A stretch of DNA of 64,000 nt from Ceratothoa steindachneri (GCA_963969495.1 OZ018326.1:152830306-152894305), one strand, 5' to 3'. Positions 23,280-35,235 are shown, counted from the stretch's first letter. A program made the numbers and translations. The notes: a model not told the origin generated them from the sequence alone.

Positions 23280-24330
23280 GTGTACGATTAGATATTTTCA
23301 AATGAGCTTGGAAGTGAAGAGTGGAGCGGCTCGATATTGGAGAAGGAACACCTTCGGGATGTGTTCAATAGAGGAATAAGTGGGTGGTAGGCTCTCCCTA
23401 CTCTTTACGAGGTGGTAAAAGGAAAGACTAATAGTAATCAACAGAAAGGGGTGTGCCATGGTCATTTTCACCCACCCCGACTTTCTTAGCTATCCTTTTG
23501 AAGAAAGGATAGCTAAGAAAAAAGCCCCAAGATCACTCAAAACTCAGTTCTCGACCATAGAAACGTAGGAACCAAGAGAGTGAACTATATTCCTTATTTA
23601 GCCGATGACGCCTATTCTACCTATTATTTTCAGACCTTGGGATTGGGGGGTGGGGGGATGGCACCTTCATGGGTGCGGAAAAGATGGTGGTTGTGCTAGA
23701 TGTACAGCCAGCTCCCAGGAAACCCCCAAATCTGTTGTACTTTATATTCAGAGGAACCCTAAGTGGCCACTCGTCATAGCTTAAATCCTTGTCACCCACC
23801 GAGTATTGCACGGATAGGCTTGGAAATCTTCAAATAAGCCCGCCATTATGAAAGTGGGGAGTGGACCGGCTCGATAGTAGAGATGGGACAGCTTAGGAAT
23901 GATGGGAAGCGAGGAAAGCCTCCCCCTTCCGAAAGTGTTGAAAGGAAAACCAACCACCCGAAAAAGGTGTATCATTGCCATCCTCGCACATCCGTTATTT
24001 TAAGGTGTGACGAGTTTTCACTACAAAGTGGCTCTGCCTGATTCTTTCCAGGCATGAGATTGGTTTACCCCCCCCCCCCGACACACCCTAGGCGCATTCA
24101 AAATTCAGGATACCTCTCGAATAGAGAAAACTAATAAAAAAGAGAATGTTATATTTTACATTTAGCCGATCCCACATACCCAATTTAAGATTTATGTACC
24201 ATTCAAGGAGAGGGGGGGGGGGCATCTTCCTGAGTGCAGAAACAATTTTGGTAGCGCCAGCCGTAGAGCCGCACCCGAAGGAAGTTGCCCATCGGCCAGT
24301 CAACCACAAAGCCTGAAGCTCCAAACTGAG
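23280..24330. repeat. Diverged tandem duplication, unit about 540-565 bp
   Basis: Unit 1 (about 23,280-23,800) and unit 2 (about 23,800-24,330) share in order: GTGGA(G/C)CGGCTCGATA (23,320 / 23,860), a GTGT-CCAT-CACCC segment (23,450 / 23,970), TTTAGCCGAT (23,597 / 24,163) and a G-run followed by GGCA(C/T)CTTC and GTGC-GAAA (23,655 / 24,215). Copies are clearly old. Confidence 0.6.
23482..23520. repeat. Perfect 17-bp stem hairpin
   Basis: TTTCTTAGCTATCCTTT (23,482-23,498), loop TGAAG, then the exact reverse complement (23,504-23,520). It lies inside unit 1 of the tandem duplication and is not preserved as a hairpin in unit 2. Confidence 0.9.
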
Positions 24331-24540
24331 CAGCGAGAGACCAGGGCTGTTTCAGAGGCGTACTCATTACCTAGTTTTAATATAATGGTCGATAAACCGT
24401 CCAGGATCTGAAAATCTATTTGGATACCAAACAAGACCAGAGGCAAGACTCGAGGCTTCAGTTCGCCTAGGAGCAAACAAAGCAATAAGCCTCCTCCCCC
24501 CCCCCCCCCCGAAGCATTACAGCATTTGGCACCCGAGACG
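24330..24540. repeat. Dispersed repeat shared with 35,870-36,060
   Basis: Shared words in order: CAAACTGAGCAGC, GATCTGAA, AACAAAG(C/A)AATAA and AGCATTTGGCACCC / AGCCTTTGGCACCC. The similarity resumes at 24,770-24,830 against 36,062-36,118 (TTTACTACTG, CATCTCCTCC-like). Unknown family. Contains a 16-17 base C run near 24,496. Confidence 0.6.
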
Positions 24541-24562
24541 GGTTACAAGGAGGTGGGATCTT

Positions 24563-24745
24563 TTAAAGATGAGGCATCCCAATTATTCTTTACCCTAATA
24601 TAACCTAACCTAACTTAACTTAGCCTAAAGTAACCTAGCCTATTCTAGATTAGGTTGGATTAGGTTAGGCGAGGTAAATTTAGGTTTAGTTAGGTTGGGT
24701 TATATTAGGGTCGAAAAAACATTGGGGTATCTCATCTTTACAAGA
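24563..24745. repeat. Foldback element with TTAGG-like words
   Basis: Left arm TTAAAGATGAGGCATCCCAA ... ACCCTAATATAACCTAACC; right arm GGTTGGGTTATATTAGGGT ... TTGGGGTATCTCATCTTTA. The arms are imperfect inverted copies of about 85-90 bp meeting near 24,655. The inner part is runs of CCTAA / TTAGG, resembling degenerate arthropod telomere repeat placed head to head. Confidence 0.8.
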
Positions 24746-25259
24746 TCAGGGGGATGGCTAGATAATTACATGTTAAGATTTAGTTTACTACTGCACAAGC
24801 CTCTCCTCCCATTAATCGCGCTCCACTGATCAATACCCATAAAGCTTGGCCTCTCGTAACCTTTGATTGTTGAAAGTCATTGTTTATAGTTCCACAGACT
24901 CTCTGATGACACTGAAGGAAATAGTTTGTCAGGTCCTTAATAGTAAATAGAAAAAGTCAGGATTAAGGAAAAGACCCTGTGATGTGATGAAAATAGCGCG
25001 CCAATCATCTGTGCATGGCAATACGACTCGTTCATGACTGGATTTTGCTCCAAGAAATGTGACATTATCATTATTATCATCATTAGCATTATTGTTATTA
25101 TCATCAGAACCTAAAATCCATACAGGTCCCAATGAGCGGGACAACATCGATAAAAGTAGAAAATATAAGAATCAATAGAGAAGAAAAGCATTCACTCACC
25201 TTTTAAATACATCACAATTATCCGAGAGATTCCACAGACCAAAGGCTGTATGTAGGAAA

Positions 25260-26255
25260 GGGATCGAGAGAACTGCGTCGTATTTACTCCAGCGACCGAA
25301 AAAGCACGGTCATTCTGCCCTGACGAGTCGTGCGTATCACGAACCGGCCGCGAGGTTGCTGGTGAAGTGGATGATCAGGATCAGAGACAATTTTACAGAA
25401 ATGAGTCAAGAATCCAACGAGTCGATGATGCCTAAGGTTCAATTGTACATCTGGTAGCAGAAAAATAATCTGGTTGAGAGGTCTGTCAAGTAGCTTCAAA
25501 TTGGTCTTCGATGCAGAAAGGAAGATAGAATGACAATATTCAAAATGAGGCAGAAGGAAGGAATAAAAACAAACCCTAACTACTTTGTCTGTAAAGTAGA
25601 TCAAGTGGCACTTACGCAACAATCTAACTTTTTTGAGAAATTAAGGACGCAACGGGGCGCAAGTGCAGCTTCAAAAGTCAACTTGGAATCAAAAGTAACA
25701 CCAAGCAATTTCAGTGAAGAACAATTTGGGAACGCAACGCAATTGACAATGATTTCAGGGTGATGCGGTTGTTAAGGCCTTGATCGACAAATGACAAGGC
25801 TATCGGATTTATTTGGATTAAGTTTCATACCAAAAACATCACACCAGGATAAAAATTCTCTTGATATCCAGAGTAAGGGGAAGCGATTTCAGCATAGACA
25901 ACCATATTCGACTCATCCAAAAAAACATATCTGAGGTATAAATGAAGAGAAGCGGGCCCAAAACACTACGCTGGAGAAATCCAGATTTAACAAAGATATT
26001 TGAGCTAAAACTACCATCAACAGACACACGCTGGGACGTGTTAGTCAAAAACTCGACCAGTATGCCGAGGAAATGACCGCCAATACCAAGGGATCTAATT
26101 TTAAATAATAAAGCCTTATGATTAACACGATCAAAGGCTGAGCTAAAATCAAGAGATGCAAGACCAGATTCATGACCAGCATCAAGAGAACTTTGAAGGT
26201 CATTGGTGATAAAAAAAAGAGCATCAGAAGTACTAAGACCTTTAAGAAACCACTG
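25260..26255 (-). pseudogene. LINE-B ORF2, 3' half (RT palm to C-terminus)
   Basis: Minus-strand frames give QWFLKGLSTSDALFFI, RT motif ASLDFSSAFDRVNHKALL (~26,130), FLQRSVLGPLLFIYTSDM (~25,950), then the C-terminal block FYSFLLPHFEYC and KLLDRPLNQIIFLLPDVQ (~25,560-25,440). The YADD box region is degraded. The frame stops abruptly at 26,255, where a Gypsy LTR begins, and resumes at 31,243. Confidence 0.85.
26251..26255. repeat. Target duplication CACTG, left
   Basis: CACTG directly before the left LTR; repeated at 31,243-31,247 directly after the right LTR. Confidence 0.93.
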
Positions 26256-27334
26256 TGTGGGGGAATTCAACGTGGAATTTCTTTTCCAGCACGAAAGTTC
26301 CATGCGCTGGAGAAGGTTCTGTTAGAATTAAATTGGTAAGCCTACCCCCCTCCCTTTCCACAAGCTTTAGCCTCGAACCACGTCCCCCACGGACCATCTT
26401 TGCACGGGTTATAATCTCTTGACAAGAAGATTCGAGGCCATTCGAGAATAGAGCGGTTTCCCACTCACAGCCGCGGGGAGAGCCTCGGACATATATAGTG
26501 CTCGTCTTCCCTGAGGCAGACACAGAGTTGAGAAGTCTAGCCCGAACCCAAGAAAATTCCCCTAGTTCCAAGTCAGGTGTTAACAACAAAGCAAAGTAAC
26601 GGCTGAACTATTTGTGTGTTGGAATTAGCCCCAGCCAATGAGGTAATTCCATTTAACGATCGCTACCGAGCGATTTTTCCGACTTCACTCATCAACTCCT
26701 TTCGAAGCCATCCTCGTTTGCCCCTCGTTTTCGGGTGGCCAAAATACTCTCCCCTGGACAAGACGTTACCCCCCCCCCCTTTGGAGAACCGTCATCCCGT
26801 TTACTTCCCACTCAGAAGCTCCGAGCACCCTCGCCTCGCGTGCAGAAGATATCCGTGAAGCCTTACCCCGACGTCTCATTCGGAATCCTCCGTAAGCCAA
26901 CCCTCTTCCCCTTCAGTAACCCATTTGAATTAATTCCCCCCATTTGAATAGTCTCCTTCTGTAATATATTAAATTTTAACTTTATAGTCTGATGCATAAC
27001 TACAATCTTCCCCCCCCCTCCCCCTCGTTTACCGATGTAAGTTTGCCCATTAATTCTCTGATGTAATTTTTCCCTTTAATTCTCTGATGTAATTTTTCCC
27101 ATCAATCCTCTCATTTTTTATGTAAATAAAATTATATTTTTGTACATGCCTCTTTAAATAACCTTTAGCTTTGCCATTGCCCATATTTTACCTGACCTCG
27201 TTGCACTCTTATCTCGCTATTCCGACGTCGAAACTCACGGTGTTGCGTCCCTTTGTCGGTTCGCCTTTAAGTTATTGGTCCCTCCCCCCTAGATATAATA
27301 TGGTATTGATGTAATGTAATGTCATACTACGACA
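26256..27334 (+). repeat. G1 left (5') LTR
   Basis: TGTGGGGGAATTC to CTACGACA, 1,079 bp, matching 30,169-31,242 along its whole length. Contains a C run near 26,770 and a repeated TCTGATGTAATTTTTCCC module near 27,057-27,100. An AT-rich tract and then TTTTGGTGTCAAG (27,367), a primer-site-like word, follow it. Confidence 0.93.
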
Positions 27335-27804
27335 TATATATATTTATTAATATACATATTATATAATTTTGGTGTCAAGTATGTTTGGGTTTTTAACGAA
27401 CTCATGTCATTTTAATTTCGACATTAGAAGTTCCCTTGTTATTCACGTCTATCCCTTTTATTTTAATTTTTGTATTGTACTGGCAGAAGGCAAGTTCAAG
27501 TTAATTCAAGAGCAGTGGAACGTAATCTATTTAGATTTTGTGTTGGACCCCAGGGAATTATTTTTTTTATTGTGTTTGAATTTGGGAGACTCTCCTGGTT
27601 ATTAATCCAAAAGAGTTAAGGTCTTTGGTGTCCTAATTCCGGTATGACCATTTTTTTCCCCCGCTTAGAAATAGCAGAGGTAGGTAGCTGTATCTTAATT
27701 TTTTTTTGTGAGCAAGGCCTTCACGAATATTCAAGTATTCGTTTCGCGTGGGTAGTGTCCTAGCTCGTTCGTGTGTCAGTGTTCCCTCAGTTAACTGAGT
27801 AACA

Positions 27805-29145
27805 ATGTCATCCTTCGAAAAACTCAAGAGTCAGGGTGAACTGTTAGGTATTTCGGGCAAAGACCTGCTAAATTACGTACAGGAAGAAGAGAGGAACAAA
27901 CGGGCAGAGCGAAGGGGAAGAGGAACTAAGAAAAATGGAGATGGAGGAGAAGAAACTGAAAATGGAGATGGAGGAGAACAGACTGAAAACGGAGATGGAG
28001 AACAAACTGAAGATGGAAATGGAGAAGAACAAAATGGAGATGGAGAAGAACAAAATGGAGATGGAAGAACGTGAACAAATTAGGCAGCATGAGCTGGAAA
28101 TTAGCCGAAATCAAATGGATTCTCATTCCATCGGTTCCCGGGCTGAAGTTCCCCAAACTCCTTCAGTCAACCTTCCTGCTTTTAATGATGGAGAGAACTT
28201 TGGGTCATTTTTGACCAATTTTGAGAGAATCTTTCAGATCAATAGATGGGATCTCGAAAATGATGCGTCGCTCGCTTACTTTCCCTCCTAAATGCCCAGT
28301 TAAGGGATATCTTCTTCTCCTTTCCCCCCGGAAACAACTTTGGACTATTCCACGTTAAAGTCCGAATTATTAGCTGCTGTTCATGTGAATTGCGAATTCT
28401 ACCGCTCCCGATTCCGCCAGGAAAGGATCCGCCCTGGTAAAATTTCGGCAACACGGGTATATCCTCCAAAGACACCTTCAGTGTTGGCTGGATGCGTGCA
28501 AGATTCCCTAGGTCTACGAGTCCCTTCTGGACTTCTTCCTTAGGGATCAGCTTTTAGTTGCCGTGGCTCCCGAAATTCGCGCCTTCATTGAGGATAAACG
28601 TTGTGCCACTTTCAAGGAGTGCTTGGAAGAGGCCGATGTCTACGCGGGTAGTCACGATTTATACTTTACCCTAAGGATGTTAAAAAGGCTCCCCAATCCC
28701 CCCGCAAAACTAAATTTTATGGTCCTAAGACCCCCCCCCTAAATTGGTTCCAAGATTTACCAAAGTTCCTAGTCCCTCGAAGCCAAGAAACTTCCATCCA
28801 TCGGAACACAGAGACGTTAAGCCCCTAGTTTCTTCTCCCCCGGTTGTGCCGTACCAAAAGAACCCGATTGTCTGCTACACCTGCGGAGTTCCCGGAAATT
28901 ACCGCACGAACTGTCCTCAAAACTCCCGATTCGCAAACTCTCAGTCCCACCAAGTGCACCAAATCTGGCCGCCTCTGACCCCCCCTCCGTCACCTCAGGA
29001 TACCCCCGATCCTCCCTCGCCTGCCAAAGGTCCGGTCCATCAGGTAAATTTTCTCTTTAATGAGAACAACCGTGGTGGATTGAAGTTCGAGAACGGAACT
29101 GTGAACGGTCGCCGAGTATCCACCCTCGTCCGTGACACCGGGTGA
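27805..29145 (+). pseudogene. G1 gag-protease remnant
   Basis: ATG 27,805 gives MSSFEKLKSQGELLGISGKD, as in Gypsy gags. After a one-base shift near 27,930 follows a charged coiled coil of KMEMEE repeats (27,935-28,070), then VNLPAFNDGENFGSFLTNFE (~28,170). Further shifts lead to RAFIEDKRCATFKECLEEAD (~28,580). The zinc knuckle CYTCGVPGNYRTNC (~28,876) has Asn where His is expected. The protease start VSTLVRDTG is followed at once by TGA at 29,143, where the family normally has Cys or Ser. Several frames are needed; not functional. Confidence 0.85.
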
Positions 29146-29362
29146 CCTGTATTATAGTGCCTGAGGACCTACTCCTCCCTGTTGGGGTCGACCACAAGAA
29201 ATTTGCGGTGGTCCTCGACTACCTCGGCCGGGCCAGTCGTTTCCCAGTACTTCGTTGTCACATCGAGTGTGACTATATGTCGGTTGGGCTGAAGTAGTAG
29301 CGGCCCCAATCCAGTTCTGCTCCGTTTTGTTCGGTTAGAACCCCGTAATCCACGACCATCCT

Positions 29363-29864
29363 GTGGCCCAGCCCGTGATTACCCGTACACAGGCAGCCCT
29401 GGAATCCCATGCACCCGTTCCCCTGGAAACCCCTATCGACCCGGAGTTCCAAGCCCTCCGGAGCGACAAGTTAGCCTGCGCCCAGAAGAAGTGCGCAACT
29501 TCCCCCCCCCTCCCCTTTAGGAGAAAACTAAAGCCCTGGAGCGTGAGTCCACCCGAGGTAACAAACGAGTGTCGTATCTCGTGAAGAAGGACTTATTGAG
29601 AGGTATAAGACCTACTTTGACCTTAAAGCACGAGAACGAAAATTCAAGCTTGGCGTGGAGGTGCTGGTGCTATTTCCCACGGGAAGCAACAAACTCCTTA
29701 GTCAGAGAAAGGGACCCTATACCGTCCTCGAGGCTAGAGGACCCGTGGATTACCTCATCCATACTCCGGTGGGAGCAAAGGTTTTCCACATGAATTGTAT
29801 ATATTATCTCATTAATGTTCTTAATTATGATTTTTTTTGGTACAATAAATTGTTTAGTCTTTAA
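29363..29864 (+). pseudogene. G1 linker and integrase C-terminal (GPY/F) remnant
   Basis: A linker frame (VITRTQAALESHAPVPLE) is followed, after a large deletion of RT and integrase core, by GVEVLVLFPTGSNKLLSQ and KGPYTVLEARGPVDYLI (~29,650-29,760), the GPY/F module of Gypsy integrases, ending HMNCI. The deletion explains the short inside of about 2.8 kb. Confidence 0.82.
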
Positions 29865-30168
29865 TCCCATATTTATGGCTCCATTTAATTGTATCTTTTT
29901 GGGGGGTTCCACTGAAATGTCGCCAATTTCTCCTGTGATTTTTTTTTTTTTTTAAATTGTACTAGTTAAATTCTCTAGAATTGACCAGTTTAAGGCTTAT
30001 GTCCGTAAATTCCCCGCTGAGCTCAAATTAACGGTTTTTTTTTGTGTGTGTACACCTGTCGTAGCATGTCAGAATTTCCCTAGACCCCTGAAAATTCTAG
30101 TTTAACGGGTGGGATGATCCTTTCCTAAACAACTGCTTTGTAAAGCATCATCTTTCGGTTGGAAGATG

Positions 30169-31242
30169 TGTGGAGGAATTCCACGTGGAATTTCATTTCC
30201 AGCACGGAAGTTCCATGTGCTAGAGAAGATTCTGTTAGGCTTAAATTAGTAAGCCTAACCCCCCCCCCCTTCCTTCCACGAGCGGTAGCTTCGAACTGCA
30301 TTCACCACGGTCCATCTTTTCACGGATTAGAATATCCCTGGCAAGAAGATTCTAGGCCATTCGAGAGAGAGAGAGCTGTTTCCCACTAACCGCCTCCCCC
30401 CTGCGGGGAGAGCCTCAGGCGTATATGTGCTCATTTCCCATGAGACAGGGACAGAGTTGAGAAGTCTCGCCCCGACCCAAGAAGATTCCCCTAGTTCCAA
30501 GTCAGGTGCTAACAACAAAGCAAGGTAACAGCTGAACTATTTGTCTATTGGAATTAGCCCCAACCAGTGAGGTAATTCCATTTAACGATCGCTACCGAGC
30601 GATTTTTCCGACTTCACTCATCAACTCCTTTCGAAGCCATCCTCGTTTGCCCCTCGTTTTCTGGTGGCCAAAATATTCTCCCCTGGTCAAAACGTTACCC
30701 CTCCTTCTTTGAAGAACCGTCATCCCGTTAACTTCCCGCTCAGAAGCTCTGAGCACCCTCGCCTCGCGTGCAAAAGACATCCGTGAAGCCTTAACCCGAC
30801 GTCTCACCCGGAATCCTCTGTAAGCCAACCCCTTTCCCCTTCAGTAATCCATTTGAGTTAATTTCCCCCCCCCCCATTTGAATAGTCTCCTCCTGTAATA
30901 CATTAAATTTTTACTTCATAGTATGATGCATAACTAAAATCCCCCCTCCCCCCCCATCTCGTTTACCGATGTAAATTTGCCCATTAATTCTCTGATGTAA
31001 TTTTTCCCATCAATCCTCTCATTTTTTATGTAAATAAAATTATATTTTTGTACATGCCTCTTTAAATAACCTTTAGCTTTGCCATTGCCCATATTTTACC
31101 TGACCTCGTTGCACCCTTATCTCGCTATTCCGCCGTCGAAACTCGTGGTGTTCCATCCCTTTGTCGGTTCCCCTTTAAGTTATTGGTCCCTCCCCTCTAG
31201 ATATAATATGGCATTGATGTAATGTAATGTCATACCACGACA
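30169..31242 (+). repeat. G1 right (3') LTR
   Basis: TGTGGAGGAATTCC to ACCACGACA, 1,074 bp, the partner of the left LTR; preceded by the purine-rich GGTTGGAAGATG. CACTG follows at 31,243-31,247. Confidence 0.93.
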
Positions 31243-32525
31243 CACTGTTTTACCGGTCTTAAGTTATTATTATTCAGAAAATGAATTATGCGTTTGGCTA
31301 GCAAACGCTCAAATATTTTAGACAAAACTGGTGTAATGGAAATTGGCCTATATTCCTCCGGATGAATTGATGGTGAAGAGCCTTTGGGGATCGGAGTGAC
31401 ATTTGCAGAGCGCCAGGATTCAGGAAAAGAACTCCGACGAATAAGTAATCTAAAAATAACAGTCAATTTGGGGGCCAATGATGGAGCGATTCTTTTATAA
31501 AAAAATGGACAAAAAAACAACAAAGGATCACATCTGTCAATTGAATCAAAGTCATTCAAATAGAAACAAGGTTATGATGATTTAAAAGCCATGGAGTGTA
31601 GTTTAATAGGAGGAAAGTAAGAGCAAGATAAAGGTAAGTCCCCTACCTCACTATTTGCTTTTATTAAAAATTGAGGCAAGTAGATCAGCTTTCTCCTTAG
31701 AGTTATAGCATACAGAGCCGTTAGCACACGACAAGGGAGGAAGGCAAGAGTCAACCCCACAGGGATTATTTAAGAGCAGACCACCAAGAGTGCAGGTGAT
31801 AGGTACCAGTTAAAATATCTCTGAGATGATCATTATAGGCTCTTTGAGCCTACTATAAGTACGCTGTGCGTGTAATCTGAGCTGCACGTAGTAGTTCCAA
31901 GATTCTTGGGAGCGCAAGCGAGACCACTATCAAAATGTAGCCTTCTTATTCCGCTGTGCCAAACGGTAGTCGTCATTGAACCAGGCCTTGTTGGTACGAC
32001 GACTCCGAATAGTTTTAGGTGGAATCCTTCTCTCACTTATGGAAAGAAGAACTTCATTAAGGGCAGTTAAGGGACACTCGGATCTATACACATCGCCCCA
32101 ACAGATATTGTTAAAATCAGTATCAATGTCAGGCCAGTTGGCACGGAATTTCAAATAGACCACTCGAGTAATGGACTCATCGGGTGGTAAAATTTGGTTT
32201 GAATCTTAAAATTGAGTCTAGATTGATCGCTTTTACAAAGGGGCGCAACAACCAGTAAATCAACAACGGCGGTAACATCCGTAAAAAGGAGATCCAGGCA
32301 ATTTCCAGAAATGTGGGTCAGATCATGAGCCAGCTGCTCACATCCAGCAAGATTACAGAAGTCTAAAGCAGCCCGACCATTCTGGTTCATCGCAGAAATG
32401 GAATTCAGCCATTGCTAGTGATGAGCATTAAAATCACCAACAAAGACAAAATAGGCCTTAGAGTCAGATTCCTGGATTCGAGCCATAGCAGCTAAACCGC
32501 AATCATAAATTCTATAATCTAGGTC
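31243..32525 (-). pseudogene. LINE-B ORF2, 5' half (endonuclease to RT fingers)
   Basis: Endonuclease: VFVGDFNAHH (~32,430), GRAALDFCNLAGCEQLAHDL (~32,370), LDLLFTDV (~32,290). Linker: KAWFNDDYRLAQRNKKA (~31,980). RT fingers: SWRSANVTPIPKGSSPS (~31,400) and EEYRPISITPVLSKIFERLL (~31,340). The frame runs into 31,243, the right edge of Gypsy G1, and continues at 26,255. The first part of the endonuclease beyond about 32,525 is missing. Confidence 0.85.
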
Positions 32526-32879
32526 AGGGTTCCTATTTGCTTTATTTTTCCTATATAGAGCAAATAATAATTGTAAATACGGCCACATATACGAATGAGG
32601 ATCATCTCTCGGTGCTAAGGAAACTTTTAGAACAGTGTGGTTACAAAGGAATTAGGGTACCTGAAAAGACGTTTCTGTCCATACGGGGGAGGAACTCATT
32701 TTAGAAAAGCCCTAACCTACAACTTTGAGATAAGTATAGAATAGAACAAGGCTCTCCCCACCCACCTCTCCCACCCGAAACTGCGGGCAAAGAAAATTGG
32801 AAAAGATACCTGATTGTTCTAAGAGGAGGGGATGGGGGGGAAGAACACAGTCAGGACATTTTTATAGTAAAGCTGAAAC
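32526..32879. other. Spacer, nothing recognised
   Basis: No coding signal found between LINE-B and LINE-C. Confidence 0.35.
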
Positions 32880-35235
32880 CTATCTATTTAATGGATTTAT
32901 TTACACTTGGCGGTACTATTTTTAACAACTTCTTGTCTACGCTAACTTTTCGATGGTAACATTAATTGACATTTGTAATCTTGCATTTCAATACTTTAGG
33001 TTTCTGATAACCTTGTCTAATCTTTTTTTAAACGTGTCTATAGTTTTGCTCACCAACATTTCTTTCGTCAGCTGATTTCCACCCTTTAACTATTTTATAT
33101 GAAAAAAGGTTTCCGCAAAGGGTTGTTCTAAATTGTTTGCGAACAAGCTTCATGCCATTGTTACGAGTATAATTTCTATTTAGTTCGAACCAGGTAGTGT
33201 GGTCGACATTTTTGATTCCTCTCAAAATTTTGTATACTTCGATTAATTGACCTCTAATACGTCTGGTTTCTAAGCTGAATAGGTTTAACTTTTCCAGTCG
33301 CTTTTTGTAATTGTAATTTTTAAAATTTTGATTAATTTTGTCACTCTGGCTTGGATTCTTTCCAACTCTCAGTGTCTTTTTTTTCAAATATGGAAACCAA
33401 ACCTGCGTTAGCCTCCCGGCTAGTATAGGGGTTAGCGTGCTTGCCCGGCAATCGCTGGGTCGGCAGTTCGAATCTCCGTCCGGATTCTTTTTAAGCTGAC
33501 ACTATTTACTAGGGAGGTTACCACCATGACTGGGCATCACATGGTGGGGAGTTGTAGCTTCCCTGGCTAACGTCCGCCTGATAAGCAGCAACACAGAAGC
33601 TTGATATGAAGACTGAAACCAGCGAACTTTAACAGTACTCCAGTTGGGGTCTCACTAAAACTTTATAGGTATTAAGATTATATTATTGTTTAATTTTTGC
33701 AGCTAAACTGTCTTTTAATATAACTAAGTATCTTTAAGGCTTTCTTTTCCACTTCTACACAATAATGAAAATTTTGAGATCACTGGTTACGTCAATGCCT
33801 AGGTCTTTTTCTTTTTCTGTGCATGTCATTGTTCTATCAAATATCTTGTATTCAGTTTGGGGATTTTTGTAGCCTATGTGCATTACTTTGCATTTGTTAA
33901 GGTTTTAAAGGCAAATCCCACTTAACAAACTAGCGCGCAACTTGATCAATATCTTCCTGAAAGAAATGGATCTAAAGCTCAAATTTACAGTCATCATCAA
34001 ATTTTGAAATCTTTGATATCAATACGACGTCACTATCGTTTACATATATAATGAAGAGTAATGGTCTCAACACTGACAACTGTGGAACTCCACTACTAAC
34101 AAATGTCCAATCGAATGCTTGACCATTAATACAACTCTCTGCTTATGATTTGTGAGCCAGCTCTCGATTTCATTTGCAACTTCCCCGATAATACCTAATG
34201 TTCTGATTTTTTGTCATCAACTTTGCGTGTGGTACCTTGTGAAAAGCATTCTGAAAATTCAAATACAAAAACACAACTGACCTATCCGCTTCATAAATTG
34301 AGTTTATGTGGTGAAAGAATTCCAAGAGATTAGTTAGACACGATCTTTGTTTTCTGAAACTATGTTGAGAGTCACGTAATAATGCATTCACTTCAAATTT
34401 TACACTATTTTTTCTGCGATAAGGCGCTCAAGCATTTTTTTATACCATTGATGTGAAACTTATAGGCCGGTAATTGCTGGCTGACTCTTTGCATCCTTTT
34501 TAAATATTGGCGTTATATTAGCCAATTTCAATTTCCAATCTTCTGGAACACATCCTCTTTCGAGAGAAAGATTAAAAATTTGTGTTATATGTTTGGTTAT
34601 GGAATTTTTCACTTATTTTATGACCCTTAGGAAGATCATGTCCGGACCAGGCGATTTAAATTTATTCATTTTTGTCGATGAGTCTCTTAACATCATTATT
34701 TAACTGAATACTTTATTGATTTTGAAAAATGATTGCGAGAGTATCTGTTATTAGGTGTTGGAATAACGTAGGATTTATCTTTGGTGAATACTGTTACAAA
34801 GTATACGTTTAAAACATTCGTTATTTTTACATCGTTGAATTGAAAAACGCTATTCTTATATTTGATGGGTCCTATACTAGTTTTGATTGGTTTCATACAG
34901 TTTACTAGAGCAAAGAATTCTTTAGAGTTTGATTTACAGTTTAAGGCCAATCTAATCTCTTCATTTCGTTTAGCTCTTTTAAATTCCATTTTAACTTTTC
35001 TTTTCAGTTGGATATATTTTTCTTTGATGCTGCCCGAGTTTTTTTATATTCGAGTAACTTATAAGTTGTCTCTAATACTTTTCTTAATTTCTTTTGTTAA
35101 ACATTTTGGATGTTTAACACTACCGATTTTACATGATTTTGATGGAATGAATTGCAATTTTTTGTTCATCAGATTTTCTTTAAAGTTTATCTAGATTTAA
35201 TTTATATGGCCAAAACTTAGTTTGTAATTACACAA
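32880..35235 (-). pseudogene. LINE-C: decayed CR1-like LINE related to LINE-D
   Basis: Minus-strand pieces align with the LINE-D protein: NCMKPIKTSIGPIKYKNS (~34,880) with SRKPLKGSIGPIKDKDG, LLRDSQHSFRKQRSCLTNLL (~34,360) with IKDSQHGFRRARSCLTNLL, and RRIRGQLIEVYKILRGIKNV (~33,250) with RRLRGQLIEVFKILKGFSNV. Many stops and shifts. A SINE interrupts it at about 33,400-33,620. The endonuclease part is absent, as in a 5'-truncated copy. Confidence 0.85.
33405..33622 (+). mobile_element. tRNA-derived SINE inside LINE-C
   Basis: The head GCCTCCCGGCTAGTATAGGG with TTAGCGTG acts as an A-box, and GGCAGTTCGAATCTC (~33,462) as a B-box at tRNA spacing, giving a pol III promoter. A non-tRNA tail of about 140 bp follows. 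GAAACCA occurs on both sides (~33,391 and ~33,615), a possible target duplication. LINE-C sequence resumes after it. Confidence 0.6.

Larger units (their letters stand above)
26256..31242 (+). mobile_element. Gypsy element G1: two LTRs, heavily deleted inside, CACTG target duplication
   Basis: A complete insertion bounded by LTRs of about 1.08 kb starting TGTGG-GGAATTC and ending TACGACA / CCACGACA, with 5-bp target duplications. Inside are remains of gag, protease and the integrase C-terminus on the plus strand; RT, RNase H and the integrase core are gone. It sits in the RT gene of LINE-B and is therefore younger than it. The two LTRs differ at many positions, so the insertion is not recent. 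Confidence 0.93.

Noticed and set aside
27868..28156. Minus-strand Phe/Ser-rich frames
   Set aside because: They are the reverse of the KMEMEE coiled-coil repeats in G1 gag.
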